A stretch of DNA of 64,000 nt from QHXW01 sp963847515 (GCA_963847515.1 CAWKAA010000005.1:1736001-1800000); one strand, 5' to 3'; counted from the stretch's first letter, positions 44,747-53,045 are shown. Numbers and translations: made by a program. Notes: generated from the sequence alone by a model not told the origin.

Positions 44747-45961
44747 GGCTCTGAGCAGGAATGTGAACGAGTGGGTTAAACTCTGCGGGATTGACCGAGA
44801 GCGAGTTTACAAAGATTCTGGACTGGCCGGGGTACCGGGTTTACCGGCATGAGATCGACGAGCGCACGCGAAAGCTGCGGCTGTGGGTGCGGCGGAAGCG
44901 AGACAACCGGGTGCTGATCTGCTCGGGGTGCGGCGGGAAAGCTTCCAAGATCGAAGAAGTGCGGGAGCGTGAGGTGCGAGACCTGCCTTGGCGCAAGTAC
45001 CAGACCACGGTGATGGTTGAGTATTATCGGGTCCGCTGCCCCAAGTGCGGGCTCAAGACAGAGCAAGTGCCGCAGTTGCCTGCGAAGGCGCCCTTCAGCA
45101 AAGATTTTGAGGATGCCGTGGGATTGGCCTGCGATGCGGCAGCCGCCCGCCAGGTGGCCCGGCAGTTCGGACTGGCAGCCAGCACCGTGCGCGCGATCGA
45201 TCTGAGATGCCTGGAGCGCTGGAATAGGAAGAGAAGAAAGCCTGCTCGGCGGCACATGGGCGTGGACGAGATTTATCTAGGTAAGAAGACGAAGTTCCTG
45301 ACAGTGGTCAGCAATCTGGAAACCGGCGAGCCGCTCTGGTTTGGACGGGATCGGAAGCAGGAAACTCTGGATGCCTTTCTGGGCCAGGAGTTGAGCCAGT
45401 TCCAAAGACTGCGCGTGAAGGCGGTATGCGTAGACATGTGGCCCGCGTTCACCAACAGCATCCAGCACTGGCTTCCCGAGGCCCGCATCGTCTACGACAA
45501 GTTTCACATCATGCAGCACGCCAACCAGGCCGTCGATGAAGTGCGGCGGGCCGAGTTCTTCCGCAAGGGTGGCCGCATGCGCGGAATCGTGAAAGGCAAA
45601 CGCTGGCTGCTGCTGACGCGCTGGGTGAATCTGGAGTCACGCAAGCGGCAGGAACTCAACGGACTTTTTGCGCTGAACCGCCGCGTGATGAAAGCTTATC
45701 TGCTCAAAGAAAGTCTGGACCGGTTGTGGACCTACCGCTATGAAGGTGCGATGGTGCGCTACCTGCAGCGTTGGATGGATCAACTTCGATGGCAGCGGCT
45801 TAGACCTTTCAGAAGCTGGCGGAGATGCTGCTCGATCACCTGGACGGCATCCTGAACTACTGCCGCGTGCCGGTTCGCTTCGGAGTCGTCGAGGCCATTA
45901 ACGGAAACATCAAAGCCCTTCTCCGGCGCGGCCGAGGCTACACCAACCTGCACTACCTATT

Positions 45962-47477
45962 ATCCGGAAAACCGAAGTTCGGCGTGAGATTGGGGCCAAG
46001 GATTTGAGACAACAGGGAAATGGAATCAAACGCGACGGACAAACCAGTCCCGCGCGAGATCACCGCCCTGTTGTCGGATGAGCGGTTGATCCTGCGCGAG
46101 ACGCAACGCGCCGTGACCCCGTTTGGCGGTGTCGCGGTTTTCATTTCGTTTCTCGGCAAGATCGGTTTTGTGAAGGCGGTTCGGGAGCACATGCCGATTC
46201 GCTGGCGGTCGCCGAATCACATCGATCCGACTTCCACCTTCACAGCGTTCCTGATATCGGTGCTGGTGGGAGCCAGACGCTTCGCGCATGCGGGTCTGCT
46301 GCGGGGAGATCGCGCGTTACATGCGCTCATGGGCCTGGAACGGTTTCCTACCGACGACACCATCCGCAATCTGTTTCGTGCATTCGGCATGGGCCAGGTC
46401 CAGCGCCTCTACGAACCACTGGCCGAATGGCAGATGCAACGTTTGCCGCAGCGCGAGGAGGGCTACACCTTGGACTTGGATTCGACGGTGTTTGAGCGTT
46501 ACGGCCAGCAGGAAGGTTCGCTCAAGGGACACAACCCACGCAAACACGGACGGCCCAGCCACCATCCACTGTTGGCCGTGCTGAACGAAGCGCACTTTCT
46601 CCTCCACGGGTGGCTCCGCAGCGGCAACTGCGGAACCAGCCGGGGCGTGGAGGAGTTTCTCAAAGAAGCTCTCGCGCTGTGGGGACAGCGCGAAAAGATC
46701 CGCTTGCTGAGAGCCGATTCGGGCTTCTTCGATGACAAGCTGCTGAGCTTTTTGGAACAGCGCCTGCTGCCCTACATTGTAGTGGCGCGTCTCACCCCAT
46801 GGGTAAAACGTGCCGCCCAGCGAGTGGAGCAATGGACGATGTTGGACGACGACTACGCCGCGGGCGAGTTTCGAATCCAGTTGCACGGCTGGAGTGTGGA
46901 GCGGCGGTTCGTGGCGATTCGCGAGCAGGTGCGCGAGGGTCGCGACAGCGTGGGCCGCAAGCTAATCGACGTGCCCGGCTATACCTTCCGCGTCTTCGTC
47001 ACCAGTTGTGGCGACCCTCCGCAGGAGATCTGGCGGGGCTACAATCGGCGCGCCGACATGGAAAACCGCATCGCCGAGTTGAAGCACGACCTGGGCGCCG
47101 ATGGCTTCTGCCTGAAACAGTTTTTCGCCACCGAGGCCGCCTTTCGCGCCGTGTTACTACTGTTCAACTTACTGGGGGAGTTCCAGCGCGCGGCTGGTTT
47201 GCCGATCTATCGCGAGCCCGCTACCATCCGGACTCAGGTCCTCACCTGCGGGGCAATTCTTGGGCGGACCGGCCGCCGACTGGTGATTCATCTGTCGGAA
47301 AGTTGGGGCGGGCTGAAGACGAGAATTCCCTTGCTGGACAGCATCTTGAACTGGCAAATCCCAACTTCACCGAAGTTGGATCCGTCGCTCATAACCTGAT
47401 CCCGAACCGGAGCCCAAACCACTTTCCAAACCCGCGGACAGGAGGTTCGATCAACGTTCAACTTCGGAATTCAGGAT
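45962..47477. mobile_element. IS1380-family insertion sequence, apparently intact
   Basis: 1516 bp. Terminal inverted repeats: left ATCCGGAAAACCGAAGTTCG and right (reverse complement) ATCCTGAATTCCGAAGTTGA, about 15 of 20 identical. It is flanked by a perfect 4-base target duplication TATT (45958-45961 and 47478-47481). Joining the flanks with one TATT restores the ISL3 reading frame exactly (HYLLKAQRLAALKTEF). Confidence 0.93.
46020..47399 (+). CDS. IS1380-family transposase
   Basis: 459 residues, intact. DDE residues lie in YTLDLDSTVFERYGQQEGSL (Asp), IRLLRADSGFFDDKLLSFLE (Asp) and YNRRADMENRIAELKHDLGA (Glu in the YREK-like helix). KGHNPRKHGRPSHHPLLAVL is characteristic of the family. The C-terminus (FNLLGEFQRAAGLP) is also typical. 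It is the only transposase gene in the window that could be functional. Confidence 0.93.
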   Translation: MESNATDKPVPREITALLSDERLILRETQRAVTPFGGVAVFISFLGKIGFVKAVREHMPIRWRSPNHIDPTSTFTAFLISVLVGARRFAHAGLLRGDRALHALMGLERFPTDDTIRNLFRAFGMGQVQRLYEPLAEWQMQRLPQREEGYTLDLDSTVFERYGQQEGSLKGHNPRKHGRPSHHPLLAVLNEAHFLLHGWLRSGNCGTSRGVEEFLKEALALWGQREKIRLLRADSGFFDDKLLSFLEQRLLPYIVVARLTPWVKRAAQRVEQWTMLDDDYAAGEFRIQLHGWSVERRFVAIREQVREGRDSVGRKLIDVPGYTFRVFVTSCGDPPQEIWRGYNRRADMENRIAELKHDLGADGFCLKQFFATEAAFRAVLLLFNLLGEFQRAAGLPIYREPATIRTQVLTCGAILGRTGRRLVIHLSESWGGLKTRIPLLDSILNWQIPTSPKLDPSLIT

Positions 47478-47575
47478 TATTGAAAGCCCAGAGGTTGGCC
47501 GCCCTGAAAACCGAATTCCTCGCCTTGCGGAAAGCCGCGTGAAATTATGCTCTTTTCAGATTCTCGTTCAGAGCC

Positions 47576-47620
47576 CTAAAACCTAGAACCTGGCACCTGT
47601 TTCTGCAACCTAGCACCTAG
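47576..47620. repeat. AGGTGYT palindromic repeat, right part of copy R2
   Basis: CTAAAACCTAGAACCTGGCA continues the right arm broken at 44746, followed by a further AACCTAGCACCTAG. The TAG stop of the dinB-like gene (minus strand, 47619-47617) is inside it. Confidence 0.85.
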
Positions 47621-48078
47621 TGTTCCACCGCGTACCAGAAAACGAAGTCCGTCATCGGGGGCGTGACGCCCAGCTCTCGCATACGCGCTGCATTCTGGCC
47701 CCGATGATGTTGGCTGTGCGTCAACGCCTGGAGCAACAACACGCCCGCGGGCGCATCGAACGGCCCTTTCGGTCCGCGCGGCAGTGTAATCATCTTGTCT
47801 AGATCGACGGACCCGATCGTCGCGGCCAGACCCTCATTCGCCTTTCGCATGGCCGCTTCAAGTTCGTCCACGGACTCCCGCTCTTTCATCCCGGCAACAT
47901 CCGGCGCCTCACCGCGCGCCAGCGCCGCCAGCATTTCGGACGCCATGATCATGTGATTTAGACGTTTACGAATGTCCGCATCGTCGAGCAGGGTGATATT
48001 CAAGCGAAGCGTCTTCCAATGCTGCGCATCCGCCCAAGCCTGATGGCGCGCCAAGTCTTGCAACAATTCCGCGTCCAT
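47617..48078 (-). CDS. DinB/YfiT-like putative metalloenzyme
   Basis: 153-residue four-helix bundle. Candidate metal-binding histidines are in RKRLNHMIMASEML and THSQHHRGQNAARMRELGV, the usual positions in the DinB superfamily. Some members are thiol-dependent S-transferases; here no partner suggests a substrate. Its last codon and stop are at the edge of a palindromic repeat, and another copy lies 26 bases before its start. Confidence 0.9.
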   Translation of the reverse strand: MDAELLQDLARHQAWADAQHWKTLRLNITLLDDADIRKRLNHMIMASEMLAALARGEAPDVAGMKERESVDELEAAMRKANEGLAATIGSVDLDKMITLPRGPKGPFDAPAGVLLLQALTHSQHHRGQNAARMRELGVTPPMTDFVFWYAVEH

Positions 48079-48103
48079 AGCTAATGATGGTAACGGAAGA
48101 AGC

Positions 48104-48219
48104 AGGTGTTAGGTGTTAGGTGTTAGGTGTTAGGTGTTAGGAAAACCTGCTCGCCTCTGAGGAGCGGGCGTGCTGGGTTGCTAGAACCTAAAACCTAGAA
48201 CCTATCACCTGGTTCTAGC
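48104..48219. repeat. AGGTGYT palindromic repeat, copy R4
   Basis: Left arm is AGGTGTT repeated more than five times without error (48104-48141). The core (GAAAACCTGCTCGCCTCTGA to TGCTGGGTTGCTAG) is the inverse of the R2 core. The right arm (AACCTAAAACCTAGAACCT, ATCACCTGG) is complementary in pattern. It lies between dinB and a secreted-protein gene. Confidence 0.92.
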
Positions 48220-48229
48220 ATCTACCCGA

Positions 48230-48235
48230 TATAAT
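48230..48235 (+). promoter_or_regulatory. Possible -10 box beside repeat R4
   Basis: TATAAT, a perfect consensus -10, 22 bases before the ATG at 48257. The expected -35 position falls in the repeat (ACCTGG) and does not match consensus, so the call is tentative. Confidence 0.3.
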
Positions 48236-48256
48236 GAAAAGGTGAGGAAAGTCTTC

Positions 48257-48898
48257 ATGCGGGTTGCTGCGATGAGTTTGATGTGCAGCCTCATACTGTG
48301 GGGCGCTGACAAGAAGGTTCCTCTGCGGTCCGCCGAGAACGGTTTGGTGGAAATCACCGCAACCGCCATGATTGACAGCGGAGCCGTGAAGCAGGCGCTT
48401 GGGTCGGATTTGGGCGGCCATTACATCGTGGTTGAGGTTCACCTGACGCCCAAGGACGCCGCGAAACTTGCGATCCATCTCGACGACTTCATGCTGCGAA
48501 CGGATAAGGACGGCGAGCGGACTACGCCGTTTGCTCCGAGCCAGATTGCCGGCAAGGGAGCGCTGGTAGTCAGCACGGGCTCAGCCTCGCGTGGAACGGT
48601 GATGGCTGGGGCGCCTGGGCCTCCGGGTATGGGTCCCTACGGTGGATTAGGTGGCGGCGGGATCATGGGGGGCGGCTCGGAGGGCGCTACTGAAGCACGA
48701 GCCACCATGAAATCCGGCTCTAAAGATAAAGCCGATCCAATGCTCGCGGTTCTCAAAGAAAAAATTCTGCCGGAAAAAGAGACCGACGCTCCGGTTTCGG
48801 GCCTGCTTTACTTTCCCATGGAGAGGCAGAAAATGAAAGATCTTGAGCTGATTTACACCACGCCGGAAGGCAAGCTTTTGCTGCGGTTCGGCAAATAG
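48257..48898 (+). CDS. Secreted protein of unknown function
   Basis: 213 residues from ATG 48257, with AGGAAAG five bases upstream; a GTG at 48242 is also in frame. A short signal peptide (MRVAAMSLMCSLILWGADKK) precedes a beta-rich domain (VEITATAMIDSGAVKQALGS, GGHYIVVEVHLTPKD), a Gly/Pro/Met-rich loop (GPPGMGPYGGLGGGG) and a C-terminal strand pair (LELIYTTPEGKLLLRFGK). No family recognised. Confidence 0.7.
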   Translation: MRVAAMSLMCSLILWGADKKVPLRSAENGLVEITATAMIDSGAVKQALGSDLGGHYIVVEVHLTPKDAAKLAIHLDDFMLRTDKDGERTTPFAPSQIAGKGALVVSTGSASRGTVMAGAPGPPGMGPYGGLGGGGIMGGGSEGATEARATMKSGSKDKADPMLAVLKEKILPEKETDAPVSGLLYFPMERQKMKDLELIYTTPEGKLLLRFGK

Positions 48899-48970
48899 CC
48901 AGTCACACCTGTTTTGACGTGCGCCTCCGTGTAACAATTCGCCGCGCTGAGTTCGCATAGAATATTGGAG

Positions 48971-50059
48971 ATGCAAGTCTCCGAACTCGACACTCCCGCA
49001 TTAGTCATCGATCTCGACATCATGGAGCGCAACCTGCGCCGCGTGTCGGACTACTGCAAAGCGCATAGCCTTCGCCTGCGCCCGCACACCAAGACCCACA
49101 AAGTCCCGGCCGTGGGAAGGCGGCAGCTCGATTCAGGCGCCGTCGGTCTCACCGTGGCAAAAGTTGGCGAAGCGGAGGTGATGCTGGGATCCAATACGCC
49201 GGATCTGCTGGTGGCCTATCCCGTGATGGGCCGCTCCAAGCTCGATCGCCTGATGCAGGTGGCCAAGAAGACCCGCGTAACCGTTGCCATGGACAACATC
49301 GTTCTGGCGAAGCAGCTCTCAGACGCCGCGCGGGATGCCAAGGTTGAGGTCGGTGTTCTTGCCGAGGTGGATGGAGGACTCAATCGGGTGGGGGTTTCGC
49401 CGGGCCCGGAGCTGATCGAGCTGGCACGAGGAATGCAGCGTCTTCCAAATCTGCGGTTCGAAGGCGTCGACTTCTACCCCGGCCACATTAAAGACAGTGG
49501 CGAGCACGGCATGGAGCAGATTCGCAAGTTGAGCGAACTGGTCCAGTGCATTCTCGATGATTTCCGCCGCGAAGGCATCCCCGTGGGCATCGTGAGTGGA
49601 GGCTCTACTCCGTCGCTCTACCACTCCCACGAGGTTCAGGGCCTCAATGAGATTCGACCCGGCACCTATGTGTACAACGACGTCAATACGGTGGCCAGCG
49701 GCGGCTGTACGTTTGACGATTGCGCAGTGTCGATCCTGGTGACGGTGGTTTCCACTGCGCGGCCGGGGCAGATCATTGTGGACGGTGGTTCAAAAACGTT
49801 CTCCTCCGATACGGCAGCGCCACCTTCGGTGCATGGCCGCGTGGTGGAAGCTCCCGGATGCGCGTTCTACCGACTGAACGAAGAGCATGGCTACGTCGAC
49901 ATCTCGCGGGCAGGCCGTGGCTTCGCGGTAGGCGAGCGGCTCCGCATCATCCCCAGCCACGTTTGCGTGGCAGTAAATCTGCACGAATATGTTTACGCAA
50001 AGCGGGGAGATCGAGTGGAGGAAGTGTGGAAAGTTGAGGGGAGGGGCAAACTGCAATAG
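48971..50059 (+). CDS. PLP-dependent D-threonine aldolase/D-serine dehydratase-like enzyme (DSD1 family)
   Basis: 362 residues, alanine-racemase-type barrel. The N-terminus reads LDTPALVIDLDIMERNLRRV and the PLP Lys is in RPHTKTHKVP. EVDGGLNRVGV, VSGGSTPS and the C-terminal metal site IIPSHVCVAVNLHEYVY (His/Cys ligands) identify the D-threonine aldolase/DSD1 group, which acts on D-3-hydroxy amino acids with PLP and a divalent metal. A TTG at 48965 is an alternative start; the true substrate is unproven. Confidence 0.88.
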   Translation: MQVSELDTPALVIDLDIMERNLRRVSDYCKAHSLRLRPHTKTHKVPAVGRRQLDSGAVGLTVAKVGEAEVMLGSNTPDLLVAYPVMGRSKLDRLMQVAKKTRVTVAMDNIVLAKQLSDAARDAKVEVGVLAEVDGGLNRVGVSPGPELIELARGMQRLPNLRFEGVDFYPGHIKDSGEHGMEQIRKLSELVQCILDDFRREGIPVGIVSGGSTPSLYHSHEVQGLNEIRPGTYVYNDVNTVASGGCTFDDCAVSILVTVVSTARPGQIIVDGGSKTFSSDTAAPPSVHGRVVEAPGCAFYRLNEEHGYVDISRAGRGFAVGERLRIIPSHVCVAVNLHEYVYAKRGDRVEEVWKVEGRGKLQ

Positions 50060-50093
50060 CTGCCCCTCCGCCCCGGAAGGCGTGTTACGAGTG

Positions 50094-50391
50094 TTACATT
50101 CTTACGCTTTCGACTTTTACGGTGTCTCCATCGATCGCACCCGTGATGGTAACCTCGTGTCCTAGGTGCTCCGCCACTTTTGAGGCGTCGTCGACTTTAT
50201 AAACCTTGCCGCCCGTGACGAAGACCGGGGAAGCTCCCCTTTTACGCAGCCTTCAATACACTTGGCATTATGATCCTTTACATGCTTGGCTCCGCACTTG
50301 GAGTCAGAAATGTAGCCTTTCATCTCATCGGCCATCGCCGAGAGGGCGAATACCGATGTTGCCAACACCAACGCTACCACTAGTCTCTTCA
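50094..50391 (-). pseudogene. Small secreted cysteine-containing protein with a frameshift
   Basis: TTG 50391 has AGGAGG seven bases upstream. Signal peptide KRLVVALVLATSVFALSAMA, then DEMKGYISDSKCGAKHVKDH and KCIEGCVKG. The uninterrupted frame then turns into nonsense; adding one G in the GGGG run (50236-50239) restores GASPVFVTGGKVYKVDDASK, VAEHLGHEVTITGAIDGDTV and a stop at 50096-50094. The restored protein (~98 residues) resembles small acidobacterial DUF5818-type proteins. Either a real pseudogene or a base-call error. Confidence 0.75.
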
Positions 50392-50646
50392 AGACAGTAC
50401 CTCCTCGTTGATTTGCTGAAAACCTCCTGAATATACCCCACTTGGATGGCTGAAGCAAGGCGGGGAAGAGCACACTGAGCGCGACTTCGGTATGAAGCAG
50501 TCCAACGGTTGCGGTCATTAAAACGTACAATATGAATGATCCTTAATCCTCTGGATACAATTTCTTACGGTCGCGAGCCCTGCTCCCCTAGTCCAAGCCA
50601 GTAGAGATTGGCCAACTGCCAGTTTCGGAATAAGAGGGTGAAGGCC

Positions 50647-50928
50647 ATGTTGAAAAAGATCGGATTTTCCAGTGCAGCACTTTTTGCGATGCTGACTTGC
50701 ATACAGCCGGCAGCGATGTTTGCGGAAGGCCGCGATCAGGCTCGCTACAACAGCGGATACGCCGAACAGCGCGATGTTCGCGTGCAGAACGACCAGCGCG
50801 AGTATCGCGGGCGCGATCAGAAGTTGGTGCGCGATCGCGATGACCGGGGCCAGAACGACGGCGATCGCAATCGGACCCAGTATCGCGATAACGATGCCGC
50901 TTACCGCTACAACTCTTTCCGACGGTAA
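50647..50928 (+). CDS. Small secreted Asp/Arg-rich protein
   Basis: 93 residues from ATG 50647 (GAAGG before it). Signal peptide MLKKIGFSSAALFAMLTCIQ ending near MFAEG. The mature part is a low-complexity mixture of Arg, Asp, Gln, Asn and Tyr (RVQNDQREYRGRDQKLVRDR, DDRGQNDGDRNRTQYRDND). No family or motif. It lies 143 bases before an ECF sigma gene. Confidence 0.6.
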   Translation: MLKKIGFSSAALFAMLTCIQPAAMFAEGRDQARYNSGYAEQRDVRVQNDQREYRGRDQKLVRDRDDRGQNDGDRNRTQYRDNDAAYRYNSFRR

Positions 50929-51071
50929 GTCTTCCCCGGCGCGGGAACCGTTTTCTGCGCCGGGTTGAGAAACCATAACGCCTTCCGCAACGCCTGTCAT
51001 CACAGGCCACACCTCGCCCAAGTAATCCCCAAATAAAAGGATTCGCGGGAACTTTTTGCCTTCGAAAAGCA

Positions 51072-51635
51072 ATGCAGCGTGACGGCCGGATGGAACTGAG
51101 CGACGAGGAACTCTACCGGCGAATGAGGAAGGGCGACCGGATGGCCTTTGCCGAGCTATATGACCGGCGAGGCACGCCGCTTCATCGCTATGTGCAGCAT
51201 ATTTCGGGAAGTCATAGCGCCGCGGAAGAGGTGACGCATGAGGTCTTTCTGCGCCTGATCAAACAGGATTCGAGTTTCGATGACCGGCGCGGCAGCTTGG
51301 AAGCCTACCTATATGGGATAGCGCGGAATTTAGTCCGCGTGATGCGCCGGCATCAGATGGTCGAAGCGTCCGCCGAACCGGTTGCCGAGGACAACATATT
51401 AGGAGATCTTATTCGCAATGAAAGGACGGCGGCGCTGCACGCGGCGCTACGCGAGCTGCCCGATGTATATCGCGATGCCGTCATCCTTTGCGATCTGGAG
51501 GAGCGAAGCTACGAAGACGCGGCGCGCCTGATGGCGTGCCCGGTAGGAACCGTTCGTTCGCGGCTGCATCGCGCGCGCCTGCTGCTGGCCGCGCGGTTGA
51601 AGCCGCTGGCGATGTCCGGAGTGACAGCGAGGTGA
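51072..51635 (+). CDS. RNA polymerase sigma factor, ECF subfamily
   Basis: 187 residues. Region 2 (MAFAELYDRRGTPLHRYVQH ... AEEVTHEVFLRLIKQ) and region 4 (LPDVYRDAVILCDLEERSYE, DAARLMACPVGTVRSRLHRA) are complete. An ATG at 51090 is an alternative start. It is followed after one base by its anti-sigma factor and then by a secreted protein, so it likely controls an envelope response and its own operon. Confidence 0.93.
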   Translation: MQRDGRMELSDEELYRRMRKGDRMAFAELYDRRGTPLHRYVQHISGSHSAAEEVTHEVFLRLIKQDSSFDDRRGSLEAYLYGIARNLVRVMRRHQMVEASAEPVAEDNILGDLIRNERTAALHAALRELPDVYRDAVILCDLEERSYEDAARLMACPVGTVRSRLHRARLLLAARLKPLAMSGVTAR

Positions 51636-51636
51636 T

Positions 51637-52248
51637 GTGTTGACTTGCCGTGAATCGACGGTGGAACTGGTGGAATGTGCTCGCACCGGGGAGGACCCGG
51701 CCGCCGAACTTGAGGCGCATTTGATGTCCTGCTCGCGCTGCAAGGAGCGGTGGGAAGATGAGCGGCGCCTGACCACCCAGTTTCGCATCATGCGTGATGC
51801 GGTGACGGGCCAGCCATCCATGGCCGGACGGGAAGAACTGATGCGAGAGTTCGAGCGCGCTCATACGGGCGGCTTCCATGTTTTTTGGCGATGGGCGCTG
51901 AACGCTGCAGCCATCCTGCTGGTGGTTCTCGCGCTGGTATACGATTGGCGACATCATGGTTCTGCCGGAAGCGTAGCGAGGCCGCAAAAGAATTCCGTTA
52001 GCTTGCAGGCGGAGGACTCTGGCGACGAGGGCGGCTTCCTCTCGGTCCCGTACGCATTGCCGCTGGCGCCTGGCGAATTTGTGCGAGTTGTTCGCACAGA
52101 GCTCGATCGGGAGGCCCTGGCCGGCATGGGAATAGATATCGAAACTGCCGATGGAGCCGAAGTCCCGGCTGATGTATTGCTCGGGGAAGATGGTCTTCCG
52201 CGCGGCGTGCGGGTGCTCCCGGATAACGGGTTCTTAAATTTAGAGTGA
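51637..52248 (+). CDS. Anti-sigma factor with zinc-binding domain
   Basis: 203 residues from GTG 51637. The N-terminal ZAS-like zinc finger is LEAHLMSCSRCKERW (HxxxCxxC). One membrane helix (ALNAAAILLVVLALVYDW, about 88-105) separates it from a C-terminal part of about 95 residues outside the membrane (VPYALPLAPGEFVRVVRTEL). It would hold the preceding ECF sigma factor at the membrane. Confidence 0.88.
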   Translation: MLTCRESTVELVECARTGEDPAAELEAHLMSCSRCKERWEDERRLTTQFRIMRDAVTGQPSMAGREELMREFERAHTGGFHVFWRWALNAAAILLVVLALVYDWRHHGSAGSVARPQKNSVSLQAEDSGDEGGFLSVPYALPLAPGEFVRVVRTELDREALAGMGIDIETADGAEVPADVLLGEDGLPRGVRVLPDNGFLNLE

Positions 52249-52261
52249 GGAAAGGAATGTC

Positions 52262-53011
52262 ATGAAAAGATTCGCAACGCTCTCGACCGTGGGATTGTGT
52301 GCCTTTTTACTGTCCGCGCAGGCCCCACCGCGAGGTGAAGGCCACGGGGGCTTCGAACCCAGGTTAGGCATGATGTCGATGGGTCCGGGTTCGAGAACAC
52401 CGGTCACCGGCGCGCCATATTCGGCGATTCAGACGACCGAGAGCCAGCAGACGCTCACCGACGGGAACCAGATTGCGCGGCAGGAACAGTCGAAGGTGTA
52501 TCGCGACAGCCAGGGCCGCGTCCGTATGGAGCACGCCGCCAAAGGCGCGGGGGCTTCACCTGTCATCGCCATCTTTGATCCCGTTGCGGGCTTCGCCCAC
52601 GTGCTCCACCCGTCGACCATGACGGCTGTCAAAACTCCCATTCATGTGCACAACGAGTTTCGAAATGGCGTCTCAGCACGCACGAAGCAGAGTCCGGCGT
52701 CCGACGTGCAGACCGAGGATCTGGGGACCCAGACGATCAACGGTTTCGCTGCGACGGGAACGCGAACCACCCGGACCATCCCAGCCGGGGCGATCGGGAA
52801 TCAGCAAGCCATTCAGATTGTTCGTGAAGCCTGGGTATCCATCGACCTGAAGGTTCCTTTGATGATCAAGAGCTCTGATCCACGCTTCGGTAGTACCGTC
52901 ATGCAATTGACGAACATCGTCCGTACGGAGCCGGATTCGGCTTTGTTTCAAGTCCCAGCCAATTACGCGGTGACCAACGGGCCCTCGAGAATGAACCGGC
53001 CCGCTCGTTAG
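52262..53011 (+). CDS. Secreted protein of the sigma/anti-sigma operon
   Basis: 249 residues. Signal peptide MKRFATLSTVGLCAFLLSAQ. The mature part has GNQIARQEQSKVYRDSQGRV, IAIFDPVAGFAHVLHPSTMT, TQTINGFAATGTRTTRTIPA, EAWVSIDLKVPLMIKSSDPR and FQVPANYAV. I recognise this layout as common in acidobacterial secreted proteins of unknown function. Thirteen bases after the anti-sigma gene, so it is probably a target or sensor of the same system. Confidence 0.78.
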   Translation: MKRFATLSTVGLCAFLLSAQAPPRGEGHGGFEPRLGMMSMGPGSRTPVTGAPYSAIQTTESQQTLTDGNQIARQEQSKVYRDSQGRVRMEHAAKGAGASPVIAIFDPVAGFAHVLHPSTMTAVKTPIHVHNEFRNGVSARTKQSPASDVQTEDLGTQTINGFAATGTRTTRTIPAGAIGNQQAIQIVREAWVSIDLKVPLMIKSSDPRFGSTVMQLTNIVRTEPDSALFQVPANYAVTNGPSRMNRPAR

Positions 53012-53045
53012 CTTTGGTGAGCCGTGACCGGGAGGAAGCGGTTTT

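Larger units (their letters stand above)
44791..47542 (+). pseudogene. ISL3-family transposase, frameshifted and interrupted
   Basis: TTG 44791 opens an ISL3 transposase. Two CxxC zinc pairs (ICSGCGGK, CPKCGLK) precede an HTH (ARQVARQFGLAASTVRAID) and the DDE domain: HMGVDEIYLGKK, VKAVCVDMWPAF and GVVEAINGNIKALLRRGRGY. Near 45800 the frame slips by one base (CTTAG where CTTAAG would keep FQKLAEMLLDHL in frame). At 45962 the IS1380 element interrupts it after TNLHYL. The ending KAQRLAALKTEFLALRKAA is found at 47482-47542. Confidence 0.92.
44747..47575. mobile_element. ISL3-family insertion sequence carrying a nested IS1380-family element
   Basis: Ends are inverted repeats: left GGCTCTGAGCAGGAATGTGAA and right (reverse complement) GGCTCTGAACGAGAATCTGAA, about 17 of 21 identical, and GGCTCT is the ISL3 family signature. 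Flanks are CTAAAAGG and CTAAAACC: an 8-base target duplication with two mismatches, or 6 exact bases. Removing the element restores the right arm of a palindromic repeat. Without the nested IS it would be about 1.3 kb. Confidence 0.88.

Noticed and set aside
45795..45860. Programmed frameshift in the ISL3 transposase
   Set aside because: No slippery heptamer, and the shift is explained by one missing A in CTTAAG; the family usually has a single open frame.
48104..48219. Tandem repeats as a CRISPR array
   Set aside because: The unit is 7 bases, has no spacers, and the arms are inverted around a core; there are no cas genes.
50518..51072. 184-codon minus-strand frame with a hydrophobic middle
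   Set aside because: The hydrophobic stretch is the complement of the Asp/Arg-rich repeats of the plus-strand secreted protein, whose signal peptide and ribosome site are better.
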